Origin: Psychroflexus sp.
Lineage (GTDB): Bacteria; Bacteroidota; Bacteroidia; Flavobacteriales; Flavobacteriaceae
Reading direction: 5' to 3'
Assembly (NCBI GenBank): GCA_007116535.1
Contig: SKIG01000120.1
Coordinates: 1-7,743 of the forward strand
Length of the DNA: 7,743 bases
The first letter of the stretch is position 1. Every line of letters begins with the position of its first letter. Below the pieces are notes generated by a model. It was not told the DNA's origin. It saw only the letters and a program-made list of their open reading frames with translations, and did not search any database. The translations under genes and the position numbers were made by a program. Positions 1 through 6,402 of this stretch are shown here, piece by piece.

Positions 1-76
1 TGAATTTCAAAAAAATAAATACCTTGCGCAAAAATAACAACTGCTAAAATTCGTTTGAATTAAATATTTTAACAAA

Positions 77-730
77 ATGAAACAAACAGAAATTAAAGAC
101 CTCTTATCTATACCACTTAGACTTGCAAGCATTGCTGTAATTTTCTTACTAACTTATTTTGTGATGGCTCAAGACTTTAAGTTAGGTAAAATTAAAGAAA
201 ATGGCTATATAGAGAACACCCAACTTCTATTTTTAGGTATAACAATGATCATATTAGTTGTTTTAGCAGTCAAGTATACTACACTCAGATTGTATAATAT
301 TATATTAGCTCTCTTCTTTTTTACTCATTTTGTAAGAGAAAACGATGCTCGATTTGAAGATTATTTGTTTGAATATGCATGGAATATCCCCGCCTACTCT
401 GCCGTATTAGTGGCAGTTATGTTGTTAGCGAAAAACTGGGAAAAATACCTAAATCAACTTTATTCTGTAAAAGAAAGTATACATTTTGGAATATTGATAG
501 TTGGTCTTGCTATACTTCATCTATTCTCCAGGCTATATGGTAAAAAGACTAATTGGATGGGGCTTTTTGAAATTATTGATGCTCCCATGGAACAATACAG
601 AAGTATCAAAGATGCCTCAGAAGAATGTGTAGAACTTCTTGCTTATAGTATTATACTATACAGCGTTTTTGAGCTTATTTTTGTAACCAAAAAGCTTTCT
701 AATCCAACGAAAAGTGCTCGACAAGATTAA
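77..730 (+). CDS. Six-helix integral membrane protein of unknown function
   Basis: I do not recognise this 217-residue protein. About six hydrophobic segments can be seen, near residues 14-31, 49-66, 71-86, 103-118, 137-152 and 186-204, so it should sit in the inner membrane with short loops. Charged motifs lie at the helix edges: ENTQ (46-49) at the start of helix 2, REND (87-90) after helix 3, and DASEECVE (179-186) leading into helix 6. These look like conserved polar positions rather than random loop residues. It starts at an ATG behind an A-rich leader, as is usual in Bacteroidota. Its last 17 nt overlap the start of the PAP2 phosphatase gene, so the two are very likely translationally coupled. 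By context it may serve the lipid-linked sugar pathway encoded downstream, but nothing in the sequence gives it an enzymatic role. Confidence 0.8.
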   Translation: MKQTEIKDLLSIPLRLASIAVIFLLTYFVMAQDFKLGKIKENGYIENTQLLFLGITMIILVVLAVKYTTLRLYNIILALFFFTHFVRENDARFEDYLFEYAWNIPAYSAVLVAVMLLAKNWEKYLNQLYSVKESIHFGILIVGLAILHLFSRLYGKKTNWMGLFEIIDAPMEQYRSIKDASEECVELLAYSIILYSVFELIFVTKKLSNPTKSARQD

Positions 731-1286
731 CCAATTAGACATCGACCTATTTCTATACTTAAATAGTTTAGGTGACAGAAAGTGGGACTGGTTTTGGCTG
801 ATAATCACTGAAAAGTGGACATCTATACCTTTATTTGTGGTTTTGTTGTTTCTAACTTACAAAAAATTTAATGCAAAAGTCTTAGGCATTTCATGCTTAG
901 CAATATTAGTAATAATAACTTTGAGTGATCAGTTAGCAGGTTATTTCAAGTATCTATTTATGCGTCCAAGACCATGTAATGAGGAGTTTATAGAGTATGG
1001 TAGGTTTGTTGCAAAACGTTGTGCTAAATACGGATTCTACTCAGCTCACGCATCAACTACTTTTGCCTTAGCTGTTTTTTTTATCAAACAACTAAAAGAT
1101 AAGTATCCAAAAATAGGTTATTGGCTACTATTTTGGGCAATTGTTGTTACTTACAGTAGAATATACATTGGTGTTCATTATCCTGGGGATATACTTGTAG
1201 GTCTTTGTATTGGCTTAGTTTTGGGTTACTCTACTTACTTTTTATTCGAATTTCTAATGAAAAAAATTGAAAAAAGAGCTACATAA
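714..1286 (+). CDS. PAP2-family membrane lipid phosphatase
   Basis: This 190-residue membrane protein carries the three-part PAP2 acid phosphatase signature. Motif 1 (K-x6-RP) is K79 to P87, ending MRPRP. Motif 2 is a variant, YSAHAS, with the catalytic-type histidine at H112. Motif 3 (SR-x5-H-x3-D) is S148, R149, H155 and D159. Such proteins remove phosphate from isoprenoid or phospholipid (pyro)phosphates, for example undecaprenyl diphosphate or lipid A, on the outer face of the inner membrane. The start is a GTG inside the preceding gene. It is preferred because the resulting N-terminus (MLDKINQLDIDLFLYLNSLG) resembles that of other bacterial PAP2 proteins, and the next methionine is M83 inside motif 1. 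In this context, recycling of the undecaprenyl carrier or trimming of a lipid A phosphate are the likeliest roles, and the sequence cannot decide between them. Confidence 0.9.
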   Translation: MLDKINQLDIDLFLYLNSLGDRKWDWFWLIITEKWTSIPLFVVLLFLTYKKFNAKVLGISCLAILVIITLSDQLAGYFKYLFMRPRPCNEEFIEYGRFVAKRCAKYGFYSAHASTTFALAVFFIKQLKDKYPKIGYWLLFWAIVVTYSRIYIGVHYPGDILVGLCIGLVLGYSTYFLFEFLMKKIEKRAT

Positions 1287-1287
1287 A

Positions 1288-2244
1288 ATGAAAGTGTTAA
1301 TTACAGGAATAGCTGGATTTATTGGCTCACATATGGCAGAGCTTCTCTTATTAAAAGGTTATGAAGTAGAAGGAATAGATAACTTCAATGATTATTATTC
1401 AACAAAATTGAAACGAATCAATGCAGAAGAACTTATAAAAAAAGGAATTCGTATTTATGATAGAGATTTGAATGATGCTGACTTATATTATACTTTACCT
1501 CTCGATTATAACTTTATCATACATTTTGCTGCCCAACCGGGAATTGCATCTTCTAGTAGTTTTGAAACTTATTTGGAGAACAATTTTATGGCAACAAAAA
1601 ATATTCTAGACTTTTCAAAAAAGCAAGAGGATTTAAAGCTTTTTATAAACATAGCCACATCCTCAATTTACGGTAAGTTCGCAACTCAAACGGAAAAAGC
1701 AAGTGCTGCTCCAACTTCTCATTATGGAGTGACAAAACTAGCAGGCGAGCAGCTTGTTTTAGCTGAAAACAGGTTAGGAAATATAAATGCATGCTCTTTG
1801 CGTTTATACTCCGTTTATGGACCAAGAGAAAGACCAGATAAGTTGTACACAAAACTAATTCGTTCAGCAATTTTTAATGAAGCATTCCCATTGTTTGAAG
1901 GTAGTTTGTCACATAAAAGAAGTTTTTCTTATTCAGGTGATATTGTGGAAGGTATTTTTTTAGCTATTTTAAATTTTCAGAAATGTTCAGGAGAGATTAT
2001 TAACTTAGGAAGTCCAATTCAAAAAACAACTCAAGAAGGAATACATACTGTTGAGTTTTTACTAAATAAAAAAATCACATTTAACCTTCTTCCTCCAAGA
2101 ACAGCAGATCAACAAGAAACAGTTGCTATCATCAATAAGGCTAAGGTTATTCTTGGTTATGAGCCTAAAACTTCGCTAGCTGAAGGCTTGAAAAATCAAA
2201 TAAATTGGTATAAAAATACAATTGAAAAATATGGCAGAATATAA
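1288..2244 (+). CDS. NAD-dependent nucleotide-sugar epimerase/dehydratase (extended SDR)
   Basis: This 318-residue protein is an extended short-chain dehydrogenase of the GalE / UDP-glucuronate 4-epimerase type. The Rossmann NAD site is TGIAGFIGSH (G7, G10, G13), with D31 at the end of strand 2 as the likely ribose-binding acid. The catalytic set is S125/S126 in ATSSIYG, with Y146 and K150 in HYGVTK. LRLYSVYGPRERPD (171-184) is the usual substrate-side segment, close to the YGP-x-x-RPD of UDP-glucuronate epimerases. The ATG at 1288 is chosen because the protein then begins MKVLITG, right at the first beta strand. An upstream in-frame TTG would only add seven lysine-rich residues overlapping the phosphatase. 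The gene starts 1 nt after the phosphatase stop. It probably supplies the sugar nucleotide for the glycosyltransferase that follows, but the exact substrate (UDP-GlcA, UDP-GlcNAc or other) cannot be read from sequence. Confidence 0.9.
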   Translation: MKVLITGIAGFIGSHMAELLLLKGYEVEGIDNFNDYYSTKLKRINAEELIKKGIRIYDRDLNDADLYYTLPLDYNFIIHFAAQPGIASSSSFETYLENNFMATKNILDFSKKQEDLKLFINIATSSIYGKFATQTEKASAAPTSHYGVTKLAGEQLVLAENRLGNINACSLRLYSVYGPRERPDKLYTKLIRSAIFNEAFPLFEGSLSHKRSFSYSGDIVEGIFLAILNFQKCSGEIINLGSPIQKTTQEGIHTVEFLLNKKITFNLLPPRTADQQETVAIINKAKVILGYEPKTSLAEGLKNQINWYKNTIEKYGRI

Positions 2245-2950
2245 ACTTACCATAGTTATTCCTGTTTATAATGAATCAGAAAATCTTGAAAGATTAGAAA
2301 CTAGTTTTTTAGACTACTTTGCAAATGCTAAGTTAAAGAGTCTAGTCCTTTTTGTTGATGATGGATCTAAGGATGATAGCCTAGAAAAAATCAAATCAAT
2401 TTGTGCAAAAAGCAATCAATTTAAATATATAAGCTTTTCTAGAAATTATGGGCTTAGCGCTGCAATCAAAGCAGGGTTTGATAATGTACAAACAGAATTT
2501 ACAGGTTATATTGATGCAGACCTTCAAACAGACCCGAATGAATTTAATTTACTTGCTGAGTTTTGTACAGAATACCACTTAGTAACAGGTAACAGGAATA
2601 AAGACAGAAAAGATAGTTTTGTAAAAAATCTAAGTTCTCTTATTGCTAATGGAATAAGAAGAATTTTTACTAAAGATGGTATGGATGATACAGGTTGTCC
2701 TTTAAAAATTATACATACACAATACGCAAAAAAAATTCCTATGTTTAAAGGTCTACATCGTTTTCTTCCTGCTATGATAATGCTTCAAGGTGGCCGAATA
2801 AAACAAGTTGATGTAAAGCATTTTCCTAGAATTGCAGGCAAAGCTAACTTTGGCTTACTCAATAGGCTTATAGGGCCTTTAATTGACTGTTTTGCATATT
2901 TGTGGATGAAAAAAAAATATATTAATTATCATATTCAAGAAAAAAATTGA
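2231..2950 (+). CDS. Family 2 glycosyltransferase, polyprenyl-phosphate sugar synthase type
   Basis: This 239-residue GT-A fold enzyme resembles ArnC, GtrB and dolichyl-phosphate mannose synthase, which move a sugar from a nucleotide to undecaprenyl or dolichyl phosphate on the cytoplasmic face. Visible motifs are the N-terminal strand TIVIPVYNE (7-15), VDDGS (42-46), SRNYG with a following AAIKAGF (70-83), the metal-binding DADLQTDP (95-102), MDDTGCPLK (151-159), and a basic HFPRIAGKANFG segment (197-208) matching the RHxxRxxGxSKYG region of the family. Unlike ArnC or GtrB it has no clear pair of C-terminal transmembrane helices. It ends soon after one moderately hydrophobic stretch (209-225), so membrane attachment may be peripheral or depend on partners. 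The ATG start overlaps the epimerase by 14 nt. An in-frame TTG three codons upstream is less likely. Its stop overlaps the next gene's TTG start. Confidence 0.9.
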   Translation: MAEYKLTIVIPVYNESENLERLETSFLDYFANAKLKSLVLFVDDGSKDDSLEKIKSICAKSNQFKYISFSRNYGLSAAIKAGFDNVQTEFTGYIDADLQTDPNEFNLLAEFCTEYHLVTGNRNKDRKDSFVKNLSSLIANGIRRIFTKDGMDDTGCPLKIIHTQYAKKIPMFKGLHRFLPAMIMLQGGRIKQVDVKHFPRIAGKANFGLLNRLIGPLIDCFAYLWMKKKYINYHIQEKN

Positions 2951-3573
2951 TTAATAGTTGGATTATTTATTCAATAGGTTTTTTAGCTCAATTATTATTT
3001 TCAGCTAGAACCTTTTATCAGTGGTTTGCTTCTGAAAAAAAGAGGCAAGTAATTGCTCCAAGATTTTTTTGGCAAATTAGCCTTTTTGCTTCTATATTGC
3101 TATTCACTTATGGGTACTTAAGAAACGACTTTGCAATTATGTTAGGCCAATCACTAACGTATTACATTTATATTAGAAATATTCAGTTAGAAAAAAAATG
3201 GCACAAATTCCCTCTTTTAAGTCGGCTATTCTTTATATATTTTCCAATTGTTACTTTACTTTTTTATTTTTTAACTGAAAAAATAGACCTTAGTACATTC
3301 ATCGAAAATCCTTCTATTTCAAATACGCTTTTGATTCTTGGGGTAATGAGTCAACTACTTTTTATATCTCGTTTTTTTTATTAGTGGATATATTCAGAAA
3401 AAAGGAAAGCTTCAAGTTTACCAAAAGGCTTTTGGTGGATTAGCCTTACGGGGGCTTCATTGATTTTAATCTATGGTATTTTTAGGAGAGATCCAGTGCT
3501 AATTGCGGGACATACATTTGGTATTGTAGTTTACTTGCGTAATCTAAAAATTATGAAGAATGTTATTGGATGA
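2947..3573 (+). pseudogene. Two-repeat LABN-domain membrane protein, split by in-frame TAG
   Basis: Read through one TAG, this frame encodes 208 codons holding two tandem copies of the small three-helix domain found at the N-terminus of some LpxB proteins (lipid A biosynthesis N-terminal, LABN). Copy 1 has GFLAQLLFSARTFYQWFASEKK (from residue 11), then FFWQISLFAS and a GQSLTYYIYIRN end. Copy 2 has GVMSQLLFISRFFY-stop-WIYSEK, then GFWWISLTGAS, IFRRDP and GHTFGIVVYLRN. The stop (3382-3384, codon 146) replaces the conserved glutamine that copy 1 encodes as CAG at codon 25. The reading frame is otherwise open to TGA at 3571-3573. As written, a 145-residue protein would be made that lacks most of copy 2. 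No in-frame ATG follows the TAG until near the end, so the second half is not independently expressed. The start is a TTG in the overlap TTGA with the glycosyltransferase stop. Paired LABN-like proteins beside GT2 and ArnT-like genes are thought, not proven, to help flip lipid-linked sugars. Confidence 0.85.
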
Positions 3574-3640
3574 TTTACTTATCTGTAATTTTTGTTTATA
3601 AAAAAATTTAAAGATGTATTTCAAATAATGATAATAAGAA

Positions 3641-3669
3641 ATGGATGCTGAACGAAATTCAGCTTGACA
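3641..3669. repeat. Short palindromic unit in intergenic gap, probably a dispersed repeat
   Basis: The 112-nt gap between the split LABN gene and the ArnT-like gene holds a perfect 6-bp inverted repeat, GCTGAA (3647-3652) and TTCAGC (3658-3663), with a 5-nt loop. It is flanked by GGAT on the left and TTGACA on the right. From memory, units of the form GATGCTGAA-n-TTCAGCATGACA occur many times between genes in flavobacterial genomes, so this is probably one degenerate copy. It is not a convincing terminator on the + strand because A residues, not T residues, follow. The rest of the gap shows no ORF and no clear promoter. Confidence 0.5.
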
Positions 3670-3685
3670 AAAAAAGTGTAAACAA

Positions 3686-5290
3686 ATGAAATTTATTTTT
3701 AAGTACCCTGTAATAAGTATAATACTATTCAGTTTACTTTCCTATTTCAGTCATTTAGCCTTGCTACCTATCTCAATCATGGAAGCTAGAAACTTTTTAG
3801 TAGCTAGAGAAATGTTGACAGACGGTAATTGGCTACTCACCACTATGAATGGTATTCCAAGGTACGAAAAACCACCACTTCCTGCTTGGTTCAGCACTCT
3901 GTTCGTAAGCGAAGATACCCAATCCTTATTTTGGTTTAGATTGCCTACTTCAATTATAAGTAGTATCGGCCTTATTGTTTTTTATTTCATTGTAAAATGT
4001 TTGAGTAATAAAAAAGAATTGAGTTTAATAGCTACACTTATATTAGGTTCATCTTTTTATTATATAGTTATTCAATTTGAAGCGCCATCTGACATGTACA
4101 CACATGTGTTTATGGCATTTGGAATATTATTTTTAATTAGATTATTCAAGAATTCAAAATACACTTTTCAAGATTTCATTTTGGCTTCATTTGGGATTTC
4201 TGCTTCAATTCTAAGTAAAGGGCCTATTGGTATCTATGCGTTACTTATTCCATTTATTTTAGCCTATACTATAAGTTTTAAAATTAGCAAAAAAAACGTA
4301 TTTCTTTTTATTGGAGTAATTGCCTTTTCAACTCTAGTTGGAGGTTCATGGTTTGCTTATGTAAGGTGGGCAGACCCTGATGTGTTTATTGAAATAGTTT
4401 CAAAAGAATCTGAGAATTGGACAAACTATAATGTAAAACCATTTTACTTTTATTGGAATTTCTTTCTTCAAACAGGAATTTGGTCTATACCTGCTTTATT
4501 GGGGATTTTGCTTCCAATTCTAAAAAAAAGGTTACTTAAAGACAAAATATATCTTTTTCCTTTTTTATGGACTATATTTACGTTGGTATTATTAAGCATC
4601 GTTCCTGAAAAAAAACCGCGATACCTGATGCCGATTTTGTTTCCCTTAGCTATTTCTACGGCATTTTTCATAAAACAACTTTGGACTGAAAACAAAGCTT
4701 ACTTTCTAGAGAAGTATGCTATGATTGTTCATTTTCTTCTTATTTCATGTTTTTGCATTTCAACAGCCTTCGTTCCATTTTTTATTAAAAACTCAAGCAC
4801 ATCATTTATTTTTTGGTATATAATTTTATTGTTAGCGTGTATATGTTTAGGTTATTTTATTTTCTATAACTACAAAAAACAAAATTTAACCAACCTTATC
4901 TTTAGTAATGTGCTTGTAATTCTTATTGCTACAAGTATTGGCAAATATGGATTATCCTATATTCTAAATGAATCAAATTATTTATCCGTAGAAGATGCAA
5001 GTAATTTAGTTGAAAACAAAAAAATATTTCATTTTGATGAAATTAGACCAGAAGTAATTTGGGAATTAAATTCTAAAACTATAGAATTTTCAACAGATAA
5101 AATTGATGATTATGTAAACTTTTTTGTGTTAGTTAATGAAAATCAATATGCTAATTTTTTAGATATACTACCTGAAAATTTTAAAATAGAAGAAGATTAT
5201 GTTTTTGAAAGAAACTATATTTTGAATAGGCGCAACATAAGAAAACAAAATGAGTTTCTATTTCACTTGTATTTAATTTCAAAAAATTAA
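3686..5290 (+). CDS. ArnT/PMT-like membrane glycosyltransferase (GT-C fold)
   Basis: This 534-residue protein has roughly a dozen hydrophobic segments and a polar C-terminal part (about residues 425-534), and is close in length to ArnT (about 550). Such enzymes take a sugar from undecaprenyl phosphate in the outer leaflet of the inner membrane and place it on lipid A, another lipid or a protein. The first external loop has the family pattern: IMEARNFLVAREM (31-43), DGNW (46-49), and NGIPRYEKPPLPAW (55-68). APSDM (133-137) and KKPRYLMP (309-316) are further family-like segments. The position where most PMT/ArnT proteins have the aspartate of the DE pair reads M32-E33. The gene begins at ATG 112 nt after the LABN frame and is followed by a terminator, so it appears to close the operon. 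The acceptor is unknown; lipid A is a reasonable guess from the LABN and PAP2 neighbours. Confidence 0.88.
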   Translation: MKFIFKYPVISIILFSLLSYFSHLALLPISIMEARNFLVAREMLTDGNWLLTTMNGIPRYEKPPLPAWFSTLFVSEDTQSLFWFRLPTSIISSIGLIVFYFIVKCLSNKKELSLIATLILGSSFYYIVIQFEAPSDMYTHVFMAFGILFLIRLFKNSKYTFQDFILASFGISASILSKGPIGIYALLIPFILAYTISFKISKKNVFLFIGVIAFSTLVGGSWFAYVRWADPDVFIEIVSKESENWTNYNVKPFYFYWNFFLQTGIWSIPALLGILLPILKKRLLKDKIYLFPFLWTIFTLVLLSIVPEKKPRYLMPILFPLAISTAFFIKQLWTENKAYFLEKYAMIVHFLLISCFCISTAFVPFFIKNSSTSFIFWYIILLLACICLGYFIFYNYKKQNLTNLIFSNVLVILIATSIGKYGLSYILNESNYLSVEDASNLVENKKIFHFDEIRPEVIWELNSKTIEFSTDKIDDYVNFFVLVNENQYANFLDILPENFKIEEDYVFERNYILNRRNIRKQNEFLFHLYLISKN

Positions 5291-5356
5291 AAACTCACTG
5301 CAAATTCATCTTCAATTTAAGAGTCAAGATTATCAAAAATAAATTCAACTTTAGGC

Positions 5357-5382
5357 AACAAGCTTTTAAGTGCTTGTTTTTT
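5357..5382 (+). terminator. Rho-independent terminator after the glycosylation operon
   Basis: AACAAGC (5357-5363) and GCTTGTT (5372-5378) form a perfect 7-bp stem around an 8-nt loop, and a run of six T residues (5377-5382) overlaps and follows the right arm. It lies 66 nt after the ArnT-like gene stop. No matching T-run is present on the opposite strand, so it works in the + direction only. Nothing else of note was seen in 5291-5356. Confidence 0.8.
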
Positions 5383-5387
5383 ATGTG

Positions 5388-5395
5388 TACTTTTG
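5388..5395 (+). promoter_or_regulatory. Flavobacterial -7 box (TAnnTTTG) for the lipoprotein-rpe unit
   Basis: TACTTTTG matches the Bacteroidota sigma-ABfr -7 consensus TAnnTTTG at every fixed position. It lies directly after the terminator and 32 nt before the lipoprotein ATG, leaving a leader of about 25 nt. The -33 element is weak: TTTT at 5364-5367, 20 nt upstream, is the best match to TTTG. The location between a terminator and a new gene supports the call. Confidence 0.6.
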
Positions 5396-5427
5396 CTGAA
5401 GTTTGCAGCTATTTCGATTTAAAAAAA

Positions 5428-6393
5428 ATGAAAAGAATATATATCTTATTGATAAGTCTTTTGTTTCTCTCGTGTAGCGACGGGGACATTATTGTATCTG
5501 ATTTTGATTTCAATTCTTCTACACAGCTTTCACTTTGTAGAGTGGGTAATCAGAATGTGCTTCATTTTGTGAATCCTGAAACCAACGAGGCTATTTCATT
5601 TGAATTTCAGTTAAATAACTTTACGGGAAGGTTTACAGGTCTTTGTCCACCAAATCCTGAAACTATTCAATTGAGTAATGCTAACAGAATAGTATACAGA
5701 AGACTAAATGGGAGTACTTCAAGTGGTGAATATTTTTGTCGTCAAGTTCCACCGAGTTCACCTCAAGTTATTGAAGAGTTTGTTAGTTTAAACGGAGGAA
5801 GCGCAAGCCTTATATACAGCATTGCTGCTCAAGATGACAATGATGGAGTTCCTGCGTTTGAAGAAGATTTAAATGGAGACGGAAATCTATTTAACGATGA
5901 TTCTGATGGTGATGGTATCCCTAATTTTTTAGACACAGACGACGATAATGATAATGTTCCAACATTGATTGAAATTATAAATGATGAAAATCCAGATGAA
6001 TACCCTGATTTTGATGGTGATGGTATCCCTGATTATCTCGACCCTGATGATGATGGAGATGGAGTAATCACAAGATATGAAGATTTAAATGCATTTGATG
6101 AATTAGATGCCAATGGCAATCCGATTTTGAATCCTGCTAATTCAGTAAATGAAGAAGGAATTCCAAATTATTTGAATCCTAATGCAACACAATCTCTTAC
6201 AGTTGACTTGTTTCGTCCAAACATAATTAGTAGAACTTTTAGAGTAGATGTAGTCTTAACGAATGTTTCGCTACAGCAAACGGGTGGAGAGCAAATCATT
6301 ACTTTTTCTACCTTGCGTCTTGGGAATTTTCAACTTGTTTCAAACAATGAGCAACTCCCTATGACTTTTGAACCACCACAGCAATGCCCTTAA
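5428..6393 (+). CDS. Surface lipoprotein with thrombospondin-type-3-like calcium-binding repeats
   Basis: I do not recognise a named family for this 321-residue protein. It opens with a lipoprotein signal peptide, MKRIYILLISLLFLSC, with the lipidated cysteine at C16. The next residues, SDGD, resemble the Bacteroidota lipoprotein export signal (S-D followed by acids), which sends lipoproteins to the outer face of the outer membrane. Residues 17-130 form a probable beta-rich domain with C37, C73 and C104. Residues 136-215 are acidic, with DxDxDG loops such as DDNDGVP (136-142), DSDGDGIPNFLD (158-169), DFDGDGIPDYLDPDDDGDG (194-212), and a degenerate last one, NEEGIPNYLNP (241-251). These are typical of thrombospondin type 3 / EF-hand-like calcium binding. 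Residues 255-321 form a C-terminal beta-like domain ending near C320. The ATG at 5428 is chosen because it begins the signal peptide. The frame stays open upstream to a TTG within the terminator stem, which cannot be the real start. Confidence 0.85.
   Translation: MKRIYILLISLLFLSCSDGDIIVSDFDFNSSTQLSLCRVGNQNVLHFVNPETNEAISFEFQLNNFTGRFTGLCPPNPETIQLSNANRIVYRRLNGSTSSGEYFCRQVPPSSPQVIEEFVSLNGGSASLIYSIAAQDDNDGVPAFEEDLNGDGNLFNDDSDGDGIPNFLDTDDDNDNVPTLIEIINDENPDEYPDFDGDGIPDYLDPDDDGDGVITRYEDLNAFDELDANGNPILNPANSVNEEGIPNYLNPNATQSLTVDLFRPNIISRTFRVDVVLTNVSLQQTGGEQIITFSTLRLGNFQLVSNNEQLPMTFEPPQQCP
5904..6030 (+). repeat. 19-bp exact direct repeat inside the calcium-binding region
   Basis: The sequence TGATGGTGATGGTATCCCT occurs at 5904-5922 and again at 6012-6030, 108 nt (36 codons) apart and in the same frame. 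It encodes the DGDGIP loop core in both copies. The nucleotide identity suggests a recent internal duplication or gene conversion of one 36-residue unit. The unit is a whole number of codons, so gain or loss of copies would keep the frame. Confidence 0.75.
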
Positions 6394-6402
6394 ATAATTA
6401 AA

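Noticed and set aside
20..27. TACCTTGC as a -7 promoter box for the first gene
   Set aside because: It looks like TAnnTTTG with one T missing and has no TTTG at the right distance upstream, so it is too weak to list, although a promoter or an upstream operon gene must serve this region.
1643..1870. 75-codon open frame on the minus strand
   Set aside because: It lies wholly inside the epimerase gene, whose motifs are all intact in the other frame, and it shows no domain or membrane pattern of its own.
3382..3384. TAG as a recoded amino acid (pyrrolysine) codon
   Set aside because: The aligned residue in the sister repeat is an ordinary glutamine, and pyrrolysine decoding is not known in this group. 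A point mutation or read error is simpler.
3586..3594. TAATTTTTG as a promoter box for the ArnT-like gene
   Set aside because: The spacing between TA and TTTG is 3 nt instead of 2, and no -33 element is visible in the coding region upstream.
3647..3669. Hairpin as a Rho-independent terminator before the ArnT-like gene
   Set aside because: The stem is only 6 bp and is followed by an A-run on the + strand; no T-run follows on the minus strand either.
4468..4695. 75-codon open frame on the minus strand
   Set aside because: It is antisense to the ArnT-like gene and encodes nothing recognisable; a chance open frame.
5374..5427. Longer lipoprotein reading frame starting at a TTG
   Set aside because: The start falls inside the terminator stem and would put 18 residues with charged positions before a textbook lipoprotein signal peptide.
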